Assembly: GCF_900115285.1 (NCBI RefSeq) | Contig: NZ_FOYW01000001.1 | Location: forward strand, 348,376-412,375 | Source of the DNA: Marinobacter daqiaonensis | GTDB taxonomy: Bacteria; Pseudomonadota; Gammaproteobacteria; Pseudomonadales; Oleiphilaceae | DNA length: 64,000 nt | Direction: 5' to 3' | Part shown: positions 8,197-16,752 of the stretch, piece by piece | How positions within the stretch are numbered: position 1 is the stretch's first letter | Layout: each line of letters begins with the position of its first letter | Made by a program: the position numbers and the translations under genes | Notes under the pieces: model-generated | Seen by the model: the letters and a program-made list of their open reading frames with translations, nothing else | Told to the model about the DNA's origin: nothing | Databases searched by the model: none

Positions 8197-9291
8197 ATGA
8201 GTCTTGTTGAATACAGGGAGTTCCTTGGAAGAAGTGGGGGCTCCGATGAGAGCGGGCCCCGGCCAAGCGCTGAAACCAGGCTTCGTTGTTTGCCCGACAA
8301 GCCGGAATCAACACATCACCTGCACCTCGAAGCCTTGCTGGGCCGCTCCAGTGGAATGAAACATGTGCTGTCCCAGGTCCGGCGTGTCGCTCCGACCTCG
8401 GCGACGGTCCTGATTACGGGTGAGAGCGGCACCGGCAAGGAAATTACCGCTACCGCCATTCATGAACAGAGTGACCGTCGCGGCCAGCCATTTGTCCCGG
8501 TGAATTGCGGTGCGATCTCGCCTCAGCTGATCGAAAGCGAGCTGTTCGGGCACGACAAGGGCAGTTTTACCGGCGCGGTGAGGAGTCACAGAGGGGTCTT
8601 TGAGCAGGCGGACGGTGGTACCCTGTTTCTGGATGAGTTGACTGAAATGCCCCTGGAGCTACAGGTGAAGCTGCTTCGTGTTCTTGAGACACGTCGGTTT
8701 GTCCGGGTAGGAAGTGACCACGAACGTGACACCGATGTGCGGATCATCGCAGCAACCAATCGTTGCCCGGAGGATGAGGTTGCCTCTGGAAAACTGCGGG
8801 CGGATCTGCTTTACCGCCTCCAGGTATTCCCCATTGAGCTGCCCTCTCTGCGGGAACGCAGGGATGATATCCGTGATCTTGCGCTTCATTTCCTGCAGGA
8901 ACTGAATCAGGCGGATGGCGCCCACAAGGCTTTCTCCGAAGATGCCCTGGTGAATCTGGAGAACTACGCCTGGCCACGCAACATAAGAGAGCTCAAGAAC
9001 GTGGTTCAGCGAGGCTATATCATGGCTGATCACAGGATTACGGTTAAGGAACTGCCTTCGGAGATTGCCAGGCCCACGGCCCATCGGGTTCGTCAGAATG
9101 GGCAGACCCTTACCGTGGATATCGGAACATCCGTGGCCGAAATGGAAAGAAACCTGATCATCGCAACGCTGGATCAGTGCGGCGGGCGGAAGGAGAGGGC
9201 AGCCAATATTCTGGGTGTCAGCATGAAAACCCTCTATAACCGGTTGCGGAAGTATGAGGAACAAGAGAGTGGTCAGCCCACCAGGGAATGA
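8197..9291 (+). CDS. sigma-54-dependent Fis-family activator without a sensor domain
   Basis: A 364-residue NtrC-type enhancer-binding protein. The start at MSLVEY is chosen for its AAAGGAG site; an upstream in-frame start at 8104 has none. After ~50 unassigned residues comes the AAA+ domain, with Walker A GESGTGKE, GSFTGA (the sigma-54-contacting GAFTGA loop), Walker B GGTLFLDE and the arginine-finger region RIIAATNR. A C-terminal Fis helix-turn-helix follows (KERAANILGVSMKTLYNRL). There is no receiver, GAF or PAS domain, so its activity must be controlled by another protein, as in PspF or HrpR. Its end is followed within 12 bp by a Crp/Fnr regulator. The target genes are not evident. Confidence 0.9.
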   Translation: MSLVEYREFLGRSGGSDESGPRPSAETRLRCLPDKPESTHHLHLEALLGRSSGMKHVLSQVRRVAPTSATVLITGESGTGKEITATAIHEQSDRRGQPFVPVNCGAISPQLIESELFGHDKGSFTGAVRSHRGVFEQADGGTLFLDELTEMPLELQVKLLRVLETRRFVRVGSDHERDTDVRIIAATNRCPEDEVASGKLRADLLYRLQVFPIELPSLRERRDDIRDLALHFLQELNQADGAHKAFSEDALVNLENYAWPRNIRELKNVVQRGYIMADHRITVKELPSEIARPTAHRVRQNGQTLTVDIGTSVAEMERNLIIATLDQCGGRKERAANILGVSMKTLYNRLRKYEEQESGQPTRE

Positions 9292-9302
9292 GGTGTTCCG
9301 TA

Positions 9303-10058
9303 ATGACTGCTCCAAGGAATATAACGGAATGTCTTGTCGGCATCGCTTCGCTGTCTGAGTGTGACCGGAAATTACTGCAGACCCTGGAACCCGAAAGGTG
9401 TCACTACCCCAGAAACTCGGTGGTCTTCCGTCAGGGTGACCCCTCCGATCAACTCCTGGTGGTGGAGAGTGGCCAGAGTTTCACCTGTCGTTACCTGGAG
9501 GACGGCCGACGGCAGATCATAGACATCCATTTCCCCGGGGATGTTATTGGCCTGGACGAACTGTCCCAGCCTCACCATCTCTCGGATCTGACAACGATGA
9601 CAGACGCCAGTTTTCTTCACTACGACAAGGCTGAGGTGATCACACTGTTCGCCTGGTCTCCGGGGTTGTCGCTCCTGCTGTTTCAAGTGGTGTCCCGGGG
9701 GCAGGCCTTATTGAAGGAACGTATGGTCGGACTTACCCGACATTGTGCCCTTCAGCGCGTTGCCCACTTTCTTCTGGAAGTCCGGCTCCGCGCCTTTCGG
9801 GGTGACATTCCGGGAGCACAGATAACAGTAGAGGACAGAGTCGGTTACGACACCAGGCTGAAGCCGCCAACTGTGCTTCGTATTCCCCATAACGTCATCG
9901 CCGATGCCCTTGGTCTCAGCATTGTCCATGTCAGCCGTATACTGGCTCAGCTTCGTGAAAAAGGGCTGATTGGCTCCAGCGGTCATGCCATCACCCTGGT
10001 TGATCTGAACGGTCTCAAGACCGTTGCAGGCTGGCACACCGCGGATCTTGCCCTGTGA
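9303..10058 (+). CDS. Crp/Fnr family transcriptional regulator
   Basis: A 251-residue regulator. The N-terminal cyclic-nucleotide-binding-like beta barrel includes VVFRQGDPSDQLLVVESG and DVIGLDELSQ. The C-terminal HTH_Crp contains IPHNVIADALGLSIVHVSRILAQLREKGLIG-type residues, cited here in part (recognition helix SIVHVSRIL). Cysteines exist near the N terminus, but not in the FNR CxxCxxxxxC spacing, so an oxygen-labile cluster is unlikely. Start ATG at 9303 is preferred (GAGG nine bases upstream); an ATG at 9288 overlapping the previous stop is the alternative. Co-transcribed with the sigma-54 activator, and convergent with the channel gene. Confidence 0.88.
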   Translation: MTAPRNITECLVGIASLSECDRKLLQTLEPERCHYPRNSVVFRQGDPSDQLLVVESGQSFTCRYLEDGRRQIIDIHFPGDVIGLDELSQPHHLSDLTTMTDASFLHYDKAEVITLFAWSPGLSLLLFQVVSRGQALLKERMVGLTRHCALQRVAHFLLEVRLRAFRGDIPGAQITVEDRVGYDTRLKPPTVLRIPHNVIADALGLSIVHVSRILAQLREKGLIGSSGHAITLVDLNGLKTVAGWHTADLAL

Positions 10059-10097
10059 GTTTCCATTCCGCGGTCGATTCCGGGTCAGGCACCATAC

Positions 10098-10937
10098 TCA
10101 GAGCTTGCTCAATTTCACCAGCCTCTCTGACATGTCGTCGTCCGTTATGCCCGTAAGCGACGTATACCGGTCCAGGACAGAGAGTAGACTCTCCAGTTCC
10201 TTTGCCGAGGGTTCCGTCGCGCCTGCGTTGCGGGTTTTCCTGTAGCACTCGATCCCCAGGGCGGCTAATTGCACGGGAAGGGAAAATCGCTCGTCCTTGC
10301 TGGTGAAACAATCCAGTACCGGGTAGGCAAGACGTTGCTCCGTACAGGAAACGAGCTCTTTCGAGATTTCTCCGACCCAGGCCGCGAACTCCTTTTCACC
10401 TGGAAACTCCGTCAGGAACTCCCCTTTGTGTCCACCAACCAGGTAAAGTTTGAAGGCAAGCACCCGGCGGGCGACGACAGCCCCCACCACCGAAATGGCG
10501 TAGGTCACTATCAGCGTTATAACCAGCAAGCCGCTGAAGGAGGTCAGCACTGTCGCCATCTGTGCCATCGGGTTTCTGGGTGCCAGGTCGCCAATGCCGA
10601 GGCTGGAGAGATTGAATCCCACGAAATAGACAATGTCGTAGATACCAATGCCGACCTTGCTGCCGGAATGTGCGATCGCATCCGGAATTCCCATGAAGAC
10701 CAGAACCCACCCCACCCAGAGACCGGCCAACCAGACCGATCCTATAGAGATGACGCATATCGCACCAAGCACTTCCGATGGCCGGTGCCCCATGCGTATC
10801 GACAACTTTGCCAGATTCCGCAAAACTCCGGACACCACCGAGGACAGGGGGCCTTCGCCTTTTGTGGTGAGGGTTGTCCGGACAAAATCCGCCATCACAA
10901 TCAGGATAAGAACGAGGCCAGGTATGATGTATTCCAT
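10098..10937 (-). CDS. two-TM ion channel (Ion_trans_2) family protein
   Basis: A 279-residue membrane protein. It has a hydrophobic N-terminal helix (residues 3-17), further helices at ~57-82 and ~125-150, and a pore loop at ~105-120 reading SLGIGDLAP. That occupies the place of the potassium-channel filter TVGYGD but with Ile for Tyr. A cytoplasmic C-terminal region of ~120 residues follows, without a recognised RCK domain. The gene lies 6 bp downstream of a one-TM protein gene in the same direction and is probably co-transcribed. A K+-selective function is doubtful given the altered filter. Confidence 0.7.
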   Translation of the reverse strand: MEYIIPGLVLILIVMADFVRTTLTTKGEGPLSSVVSGVLRNLAKLSIRMGHRPSEVLGAICVISIGSVWLAGLWVGWVLVFMGIPDAIAHSGSKVGIGIYDIVYFVGFNLSSLGIGDLAPRNPMAQMATVLTSFSGLLVITLIVTYAISVVGAVVARRVLAFKLYLVGGHKGEFLTEFPGEKEFAAWVGEISKELVSCTEQRLAYPVLDCFTSKDERFSLPVQLAALGIECYRKTRNAGATEPSAKELESLLSVLDRYTSLTGITDDDMSERLVKLSKL

Positions 10938-10943
10938 AACGGT

Positions 10944-11594
10944 CTACAGGTACTTCCGGAGCCAGCTATCGATCTGGCGCCGGTATCGTTTTGATTTTTT
11001 AATCCGGGTATCCAGCGTATCCGGATAAAGGCTGATCCGCTGGCGGTCCTCGGGAGTGTCGATGGTGAATCGCCTTACCGCGCCAAAGGCCTTATCCTCT
11101 GAACCATAGATGCATACCACGTGTATCTCAAGCCAGTGCAGCTGCAACCCCGAGGCCAGGGGCGCGCCCTCCTTGATATCAAGGTTGGCAGAGCTCATTA
11201 TTCGCTCAATCATTCTCCTGAAGCTGATAACCTCCAGGAATTCTCCGCTGCCCAGAGGACCCTGACGGGTTTTGCTTCGAACGCCGAGTGTTTCGTCGCT
11301 TTCCGGTAACTCGTCGCCGAGGCGATCCATCAGGGGGGTGGTATGAGTGCCCTCTGAAGTTTTCAGCTGGGCCACGAGGAAATATATGAAGACAGGCTCC
11401 TGGCTCATATTACAGATCAGGCAGGGCGAATCGATGTATTCGTCGCCGACGCCTTTGTTGATGAGGATCCGGGGGCGACGCTGGCGTTTGTAGCCGCTGT
11501 ACAGGAGCTGGGCATAAAAAATCCACACGAATAACGTGCCGATACTGGTGAGCCCGGCGACAGCGGTGTAGTTATTTGAAATCCATTCAAACAT
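10944..11594 (-). CDS. hypothetical single-TM protein upstream of channel
   Basis: 216 residues from the chosen start MFEWISNNY. One transmembrane helix lies near residues 12-32 (AGLTSIGTLFVWIFYAQLLY), then a basic stop-transfer KRQRRPR and a soluble C-terminal domain. That domain is rich in beta-type segments and ends in a basic tail. The family is not recognised. Its stop is 6 bp from the start of the channel gene, so it may be an auxiliary subunit or regulator of the channel. A longer in-frame start at 11729 exists, but the extra 45 residues look non-protein-like. Confidence 0.6.
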   Translation of the reverse strand: MFEWISNNYTAVAGLTSIGTLFVWIFYAQLLYSGYKRQRRPRILINKGVGDEYIDSPCLICNMSQEPVFIYFLVAQLKTSEGTHTTPLMDRLGDELPESDETLGVRSKTRQGPLGSGEFLEVISFRRMIERIMSSANLDIKEGAPLASGLQLHWLEIHVVCIYGSEDKAFGAVRRFTIDTPEDRQRISLYPDTLDTRIKKSKRYRRQIDSWLRKYL

Positions 11595-11918
11595 GTAAGT
11601 CTGATTTGATGTTGAAGTTCCTGTGGGCCGGGCAATAACATTCGCTTTGCCAGGGCCTGGGGGAGGGCAGAAGCCGGTCCCTGAACCGTAGCCACCCATA
11701 CCTTTGCGAACTTTGCGCCATGAAACCACGTATTAATGAGGATTAATGGCTGCGTTGTAGCGGCCGGGGAATTCAGTGAGTTCGGTTGGTGGAGGGGGAG
11801 TTCTCTCCTGCTGTCAGCGAAAGGCGGGGAGCTGTCGGGCGGCAGGACAGGGAAAGTTTACCGTCGGAATTGTAGTATTTGCCGACCAGTCTGCGTTATC
11901 GAAGTCATTCCAGCCCCG
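11595..11918. other. gap between two minus-strand units
   Basis: About 320 bp. The plus-strand open frames here lack ribosome binding sites and family resemblance. It probably contains the promoter for the membrane protein/channel pair. I see no strong hairpin or repeat. Confidence 0.4.
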
Positions 11919-12569
11919 CTATTTGAGCGGATCGATCAGGCGTTCGGTGAGGGCGCGCCAGTGGCTTAACTGTTCTGCTGTGCCAGAGCGCTTGTCGCGA
12001 CCGCCCCGAACCCGCCAGAGGCCTTCGCCGTTGAAGCTGTACACCGGTTCCAGGTCATCCCGCTGGGAGGCGGGTCTGATCTGGTTGATCAGGTTGTCGA
12101 GGATCAGGGGATCGGCGTCAGGGGTCGGATACCAGGCAAGCACCATGTGGGCCTGGTTCAGTTCGAGGGCCTTCACATAGACGATACGTAACTGCTGATC
12201 AGGAACGCCCATGGACCTGAGGGTAAGGTACTTGGCGATGGAGTAATCCTCACAGTCGCCGCCATTGGTCGCGAGCAGTTCCACCGGTGTTGCCCAGAAA
12301 TCCTCCTCGTTCCAGTGGGCGAGGTCACTGATAAAAGGCACTCGATTGAAGAAGGAGTTGACCAGACGGATCTGGCGACGGGTGGGGGCGGAACCGGCCA
12401 GTTGATGAAGGTCCTGCCAGGTCTCAAGACGTTGCCGGGCCTCGGTGCCATATTCCTGCTGGATATAATTGAGGAGCTCGGTACCAAGCTCAAAGGCGGT
12501 AGCCAGGGCGGCGAACATGAGGGCGATCAGCAGAGAGCTGTGTCTGGCCGTCTGCCGCGATGGTCCCAT
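11919..12569 (-). CDS. LapG-like transglutaminase-type cysteine protease
   Basis: A 216-residue exported protein of the bacterial transglutaminase-like cysteine proteinase family (BTLCP, PF06035). An N-terminal hydrophobic signal (SSLLIALMFAALATAF) is followed by the catalytic Cys in NGGDCEDYSIAKY (~residue 105), His in NQAHMVLAWY (~140) and Asp in LILDNL (~155). LapG cleaves the N terminus of RTX adhesins in the periplasm when LapD releases it; no lapD or adhesin is in the window. It follows gspC by 9 bp on the same strand, so it is probably co-expressed with that secretion gene. Confidence 0.82.
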   Translation of the reverse strand: MGPSRQTARHSSLLIALMFAALATAFELGTELLNYIQQEYGTEARQRLETWQDLHQLAGSAPTRRQIRLVNSFFNRVPFISDLAHWNEEDFWATPVELLATNGGDCEDYSIAKYLTLRSMGVPDQQLRIVYVKALELNQAHMVLAWYPTPDADPLILDNLINQIRPASQRDDLEPVYSFNGEGLWRVRGGRDKRSGTAEQLSHWRALTERLIDPLK

Positions 12570-12578
12570 GAAGCTACC

Positions 12579-13232
12579 TCATCCGTTGTTTTCCCTCAGA
12601 CGCTCACGGAGCTCTTCCAGCCGCTGGCGTATCTGTTGCCGCCGTTCGTCGGTCGCCTGAGGCGTTCCCATTGAACGGGACTGGCTCTGCTGCGGCGCCC
12701 GGGATGGTTGCTGCTGGCTATCGCCGTTGTCCACGGCAGCAAGTTCCAGACCCCGGGAGTCATCTGTCTCAGGAAAGTACAGGTTCTCCAGCTTGCCGCC
12801 GCGCTCAATGACAATGCGGTTCGCATGGACCGAGCGCAGTTCGGCGTTCCCCGGTAGTTCATCACCAATCATATAGACCTCAGTCCGGTTTCTGTCATCC
12901 TCGACCAAAGCGGTGCCGGGCTGATCTTCGGTACCGGCCAGTACGCCCCTGAGGAAGAGTCGGAGGTTGGTCTCCGGAAGGTCTTCGGTGTTCTGGTTGG
13001 CGGCCATGGCCTCGGCGTCCGCGCGTCCGAACATGTCGATGTTGGCGAGATCGACCTCGGGGGCGCGTTCCGCTGGGGAGCGAACCACCTTCGACGGTTG
13101 GCTCGCAGGCTGTGATTGCCGGGCTTGTTCCTGTTCCCAGAACCGGTATCCCTGCCACCCGACCGTACCAACCATGGCAACAGTGAGCAGCGACGCGGTT
13201 ATCAGGGGCAGTCTGGCGCTGATAGCAGACAT
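12579..13232 (-). CDS. gspC: type II secretion system inner-membrane protein GspC
   Basis: A 217-residue bitopic protein. One transmembrane segment (residues ~10-28) precedes a periplasmic HR domain with NLRLFLRGVLAG and TALVEDD, then YMIGDELPGNAELRSVHANRIVIERGGKLENLYF, quoted here only as the GDELPGNAELRSV core. The C-terminal ~50 residues are Gln/Arg-rich and predicted coiled coil; there is no PDZ domain. GspC links the inner-membrane platform to the secretin GspD. Unusually it is divergent from gspE-M and is followed by a LapG-like protease instead of gspD. Confidence 0.85.
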   Translation of the reverse strand: MSAISARLPLITASLLTVAMVGTVGWQGYRFWEQEQARQSQPASQPSKVVRSPAERAPEVDLANIDMFGRADAEAMAANQNTEDLPETNLRLFLRGVLAGTEDQPGTALVEDDRNRTEVYMIGDELPGNAELRSVHANRIVIERGGKLENLYFPETDDSRGLELAAVDNGDSQQQPSRAPQQSQSRSMGTPQATDERRQQIRQRLEELRERLRENNG

Positions 13233-13473
13233 GTCTATCCTTATTTACCTTGCAAAAAGCATTAACAACGCATCCATTCTTCCTGAAGAGCCTCTGAAAA
13301 AGACGCTCATCACAATGTAACAGCTTCGGCGGCATTATAGTGTATTGAGTTATTCAGCGGGCGCCAAAACCTGTGGTAGCCTTCACACCTACAGGGAATA
13401 ATAATAGGAACAGTCCTCAGTTACGGGGGTCTGGCTTTCGGGCGGTGACGACTGTTCACACTGAAACACGGGG
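13233..13473. promoter_or_regulatory. divergent promoter region gspC / gspE
   Basis: A 241-bp gap between the divergently read gspC and gspE-M units, with an AT-richer centre. It must carry both promoters. I could not assign -35/-10 boxes with confidence. The minus-strand frame at 12895-13335 is a shadow of gspC. Confidence 0.4.
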
Positions 13474-14988
13474 ATGACCTTGACTACTGAAACGCAAATC
13501 CAGCCGCAGGATTCTCCGCTGGGACGCCTTCCTTTCACCTTCGCCAAGCGCAACGGGGTCATCCTGACCCGTAACCGGACCGGTGACGCGGTTATATTGG
13601 TACGCCCGGGCGCGCCCCACAGCGCACTGGCGGAGGCCAACCGTATCAGCGGAGGACGGGCAAAGTTCGAGGCCATCGACCCGGGCGAGTTTGATGAAGC
13701 GCTGAATAACGCCTACCAGAGCGATTCCGCAGAAGCCATGCAGATGGTAGAAGGTATCGGCGATGATATGGACCTGGCTTCGCTGGCGGAATCGGTGCCG
13801 GAGACCGAAGACCTGCTGGAGCAGGAAGACGACGCCCCCATTATCCGCCTGATCAACGCCATTCTTACCGAGGCCGTCAAGTCAGGGGCTTCCGATGTGC
13901 ACATCGAAACCTACGAGAAGCGCCTGGTGGTCCGGTTCCGGGTTGACGGTGTACTCCGTGAAGTGGTCCAGCCCAAGCGGGCGCTGGCACCGCTCCTGGT
14001 CTCGCGGATAAAGGTCATGGCGAAACTGGATATCGCCGAAAAGCGGATTCCCCAGGATGGCCGCATCGCCCTGCGGGTGGCCGGCCGTGAGGTCGATATC
14101 CGCGTATCCACCATGCCGTCAGCCAGCGGTGAGCGGGTGGTGCTGCGACTGCTGGACAAACAGGCGGGTAATATCCGGCTGGAATCCCTGGGTATGAAGG
14201 GCCGTGACCTGGAGCTGCTGAGGAAGATGGTCAAGCGACCCTACGGCATTCTCCTGGTTACCGGCCCGACCGGTTCCGGTAAGTCCACCACGCTTTACGC
14301 CGGATTGCAGGAGATCAACGACCGCAGCCGCAACATCCTCACGGTGGAAGATCCTATCGAGTACAATCTGCCGGGCATCGGGCAGACCCAGGTCAACACC
14401 AAGGTGGATATGACCTTTGCCCGGGGGCTGCGGGCCATTCTCCGTCAGGATCCGGACGTGGTGATGATTGGTGAGATCCGTGACCTGGAAACGGCGGAGA
14501 TCGCCGTTCAGGCCAGTCTGACCGGTCACCTGGTTCTGTCCACGCTGCACACCAACACCGCCGTGGGGGCCATTACCCGCCTCATGGACATGGGCATCGA
14601 GCCCTTCCTGATTTCCTCCAGTCTGGTAGGACTGGTTGCCCAGCGCCTGGTACGGGTGCTGTGCCAGGAATGCCGCGAGTCCTATGTGCCTTCGGCGGAG
14701 CAATGTGAATTCCTCCAGGCGGACCCACAACAGCCGCCGACCATTTTCAGGGCCACAGGCTGTGAACACTGCAATAACCTCGGTTACCGGGGCCGTATCG
14801 GCATCTATGAGGTGGTTGAGATTACCGACGCCATCAGTTCCATGATCCATAAGCGCGCCGGAGAGCTGGACCTGGAGAAAGCGGCCCGCCAGTCCGGCCC
14901 CAGCATCCATGCCGACGGCGTCAAGAAAATTCTGGATGGCGTCACCACCATGGAAGAGGTCCTCCGCGTGACCCACCGGAGCCGCTAG
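13474..14988 (+). CDS. gspE: type II secretion ATPase GspE
   Basis: A 504-residue cytoplasmic ATPase that powers pseudopilus assembly. The N-terminal N1E/N2E region ends near residue 130 (SGASDVHIE). Walker A GPTGSGKST is at ~264-272, the Asp box near IEYNLPGIGQ, and the Walker B region at RQDPDVVMIGEIRD. The zinc-binding tetracysteine is CQEC with CEHC near residues 400-435. Length and motifs are standard. It heads the gspEFGHIJKLM operon and is adjacent to gspF with no gap. Confidence 0.96.
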   Translation: MTLTTETQIQPQDSPLGRLPFTFAKRNGVILTRNRTGDAVILVRPGAPHSALAEANRISGGRAKFEAIDPGEFDEALNNAYQSDSAEAMQMVEGIGDDMDLASLAESVPETEDLLEQEDDAPIIRLINAILTEAVKSGASDVHIETYEKRLVVRFRVDGVLREVVQPKRALAPLLVSRIKVMAKLDIAEKRIPQDGRIALRVAGREVDIRVSTMPSASGERVVLRLLDKQAGNIRLESLGMKGRDLELLRKMVKRPYGILLVTGPTGSGKSTTLYAGLQEINDRSRNILTVEDPIEYNLPGIGQTQVNTKVDMTFARGLRAILRQDPDVVMIGEIRDLETAEIAVQASLTGHLVLSTLHTNTAVGAITRLMDMGIEPFLISSSLVGLVAQRLVRVLCQECRESYVPSAEQCEFLQADPQQPPTIFRATGCEHCNNLGYRGRIGIYEVVEITDAISSMIHKRAGELDLEKAARQSGPSIHADGVKKILDGVTTMEEVLRVTHRSR

Positions 14989-16200
14989 ATGCCAGCGTTC
15001 GACTACAAGGCGCTGGACAGGCGTGGCAAGCAGGCCCAGGGCGTTCTGGAGGCAGACAGCGCCAGGGCCGTTCGCCAGCAGCTTCGCGAAAAGGGTATGG
15101 CGCCTCTGTCGGTGGAGCCGGCCCGTGAGAAGCAGGCCAGGGGTGCGTCCTTCAGTCGCCGGGGCAGCCTCAGCGCGGCCGACCTTGCGCTGGTAACGCG
15201 GCAGCTCGCGACGCTGATCCAGTCCGGCATTCCCATTGAGCAGGCCCTGTCGGCCGTGGCCCAGCAGTCGGATAAACCGGCCATGAAAAGCATGCTGATC
15301 GCGATCCGGGCCAAAGTCATGGAGGGCTATACCCTGGCGGACAGCCTGGCGGAATACCCACGGGCCTTTCCCAGGCTCTACCGGTCGACCGTGGCGGCGG
15401 GGGAGCACGCGGGTCATCTCGACCTGGTGCTCAACCGTCTTGCCGACTATACGGAAGCCCGCCAGGAAGCCCGCCAGAAAATCCAGCTGGCGGCCATCTA
15501 TCCCATCATTCTTACCTTTGTGGCCCTCGCCATCGTGGTGTTCCTGCTTACTTACGTGGTGCCTGACATCATCGAGGTGTTCGTCAAACAGGGTCAGGAA
15601 CTCCCGGCCCTGACCCAGGCAATGCTCGCCGCCTCCGACTTCCTGACCACTTGGGGTATCTGGTTGCTGCTTGCGCTGATCATCGCGGCGGTGGCCTTCC
15701 GCATGTCCCTGCGGACGGAGGCCAACCGGCGGCGTTTCCACAAGGCACTGCTGGACATTCCGCTGATCAAGGGGATGGTGCGGGGGGTGAACACCGCTCG
15801 GTATGCCAGTACCCTCAGCATCCTGACCACCAGCGGCGTGCCTCTGGTCGAGGCGATGCGGATCGCCGGTGAGGTGCTTGGCAACGATCACCTCCGGGCT
15901 AGACTCCGGGATGCGGCCCAGAAAGTCAGTGAAGGTGGCAGCCTGAACAAGGCCCTGGAACAGACGGGCTACTTCCCTCCCATGATGCTGCACATGATCG
16001 CCAGCGGCGAGTCCAGTGGTGAGCTGGACAGCATGCTGGAGCGCACCGCACGTATGCAGGAGAACACACTTCAGTCGAAAATCGCGGCCATGGTCGGGCT
16101 GTTTGAGCCCATGATGCTGCTGGTAATGGGTGTTGTGGTTCTCATTATTGTGCTCGCCATCATGCTGCCGATACTCAATATGAGTAACCTCGTAGGTTGA
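14989..16200 (+). CDS. gspF: type II secretion inner-membrane platform protein GspF
   Basis: A 403-residue polytopic membrane protein with two T2SSF domains. It starts MPAFDYKALDRRGKQAQG, contains transmembrane segments near residues 168-190, 222-240 and 372-395, and has the conserved GxxLxxAL-type repeats (GIPIEQALSAV and GVPLVEAMRIAG). It begins directly after the gspE stop codon and forms the inner-membrane assembly platform with GspL and GspM. Confidence 0.95.
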   Translation: MPAFDYKALDRRGKQAQGVLEADSARAVRQQLREKGMAPLSVEPAREKQARGASFSRRGSLSAADLALVTRQLATLIQSGIPIEQALSAVAQQSDKPAMKSMLIAIRAKVMEGYTLADSLAEYPRAFPRLYRSTVAAGEHAGHLDLVLNRLADYTEARQEARQKIQLAAIYPIILTFVALAIVVFLLTYVVPDIIEVFVKQGQELPALTQAMLAASDFLTTWGIWLLLALIIAAVAFRMSLRTEANRRRFHKALLDIPLIKGMVRGVNTARYASTLSILTTSGVPLVEAMRIAGEVLGNDHLRARLRDAAQKVSEGGSLNKALEQTGYFPPMMLHMIASGESSGELDSMLERTARMQENTLQSKIAAMVGLFEPMMLLVMGVVVLIIVLAIMLPILNMSNLVG

Positions 16201-16286
16201 ACCAATCTGCACGGCGGCTGCCAAAGACCGGATAATAATAAGACAAGGAAGACTCTGTGTTGAACCCTGAAACAGGAAACAAGGCA

Positions 16287-16724
16287 ATGACGATGAAACA
16301 ACCTACGCAACGAGGGTTCACCCTCATCGAGATCATGGTGGTTATGGTGATTCTCGGCCTTCTGGTGGCCGTGGTGGCACCCAATATCATGGGGCGCAGT
16401 GACCAGGCCAAGGTCACCATCGCCAAGACCCAGATGAGCAATATTGCCAACGCCCTCGATATGTATCGCCTGGACAATGGTCACTATCCCAGCACCCAGC
16501 AGGGTCTGGAAGCACTGGTCGAACGTCCCAGCGGATCACCGGAACCCAGGAACTGGAATCCTGACGGCTACCTGAAGAGCGTACCGGAGGATCCCTGGGG
16601 CAATGAGTACCAGTATATGAGTCCGGGCGTGGAAGGACCCTATGACCTTTATTCCTATGGCGCCGATGGCCAGGAAGGTGGCGACGGTGATGCCGCGGAC
16701 ATCAGTGTTCACGACCTCGACTAA
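16287..16724 (+). CDS. gspG: major pseudopilin GspG
   Basis: A 145-residue major pseudopilin. The leader MTMKQPTQRG is cleaved before FTLIEIMVVMVILGLLVAVV by the prepilin peptidase. The C-terminal part has the GspG signatures LDNGHYPSTQQGLEAL and PWGNEYQYMSPG, with the calcium-binding Asp residues near the end (GADGQEGGDGDAADI). AGGAA 8 nt upstream supports the ATG at 16287; a GTG 30 bp upstream with an AAGGAAG site is an alternative start. Confidence 0.95.
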   Translation: MTMKQPTQRGFTLIEIMVVMVILGLLVAVVAPNIMGRSDQAKVTIAKTQMSNIANALDMYRLDNGHYPSTQQGLEALVERPSGSPEPRNWNPDGYLKSVPEDPWGNEYQYMSPGVEGPYDLYSYGADGQEGGDGDAADISVHDLD

Positions 16725-16752
16725 TCCCCCGTCAACCCACGGAGGCTCCCTC

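Noticed and set aside
14119-16287. 722-codon open frame on the minus strand
   Set aside because: It lies entirely opposite gspE/gspF, is His/Gln-rich in the way antisense frames of GC-rich genes are, and resembles no protein.
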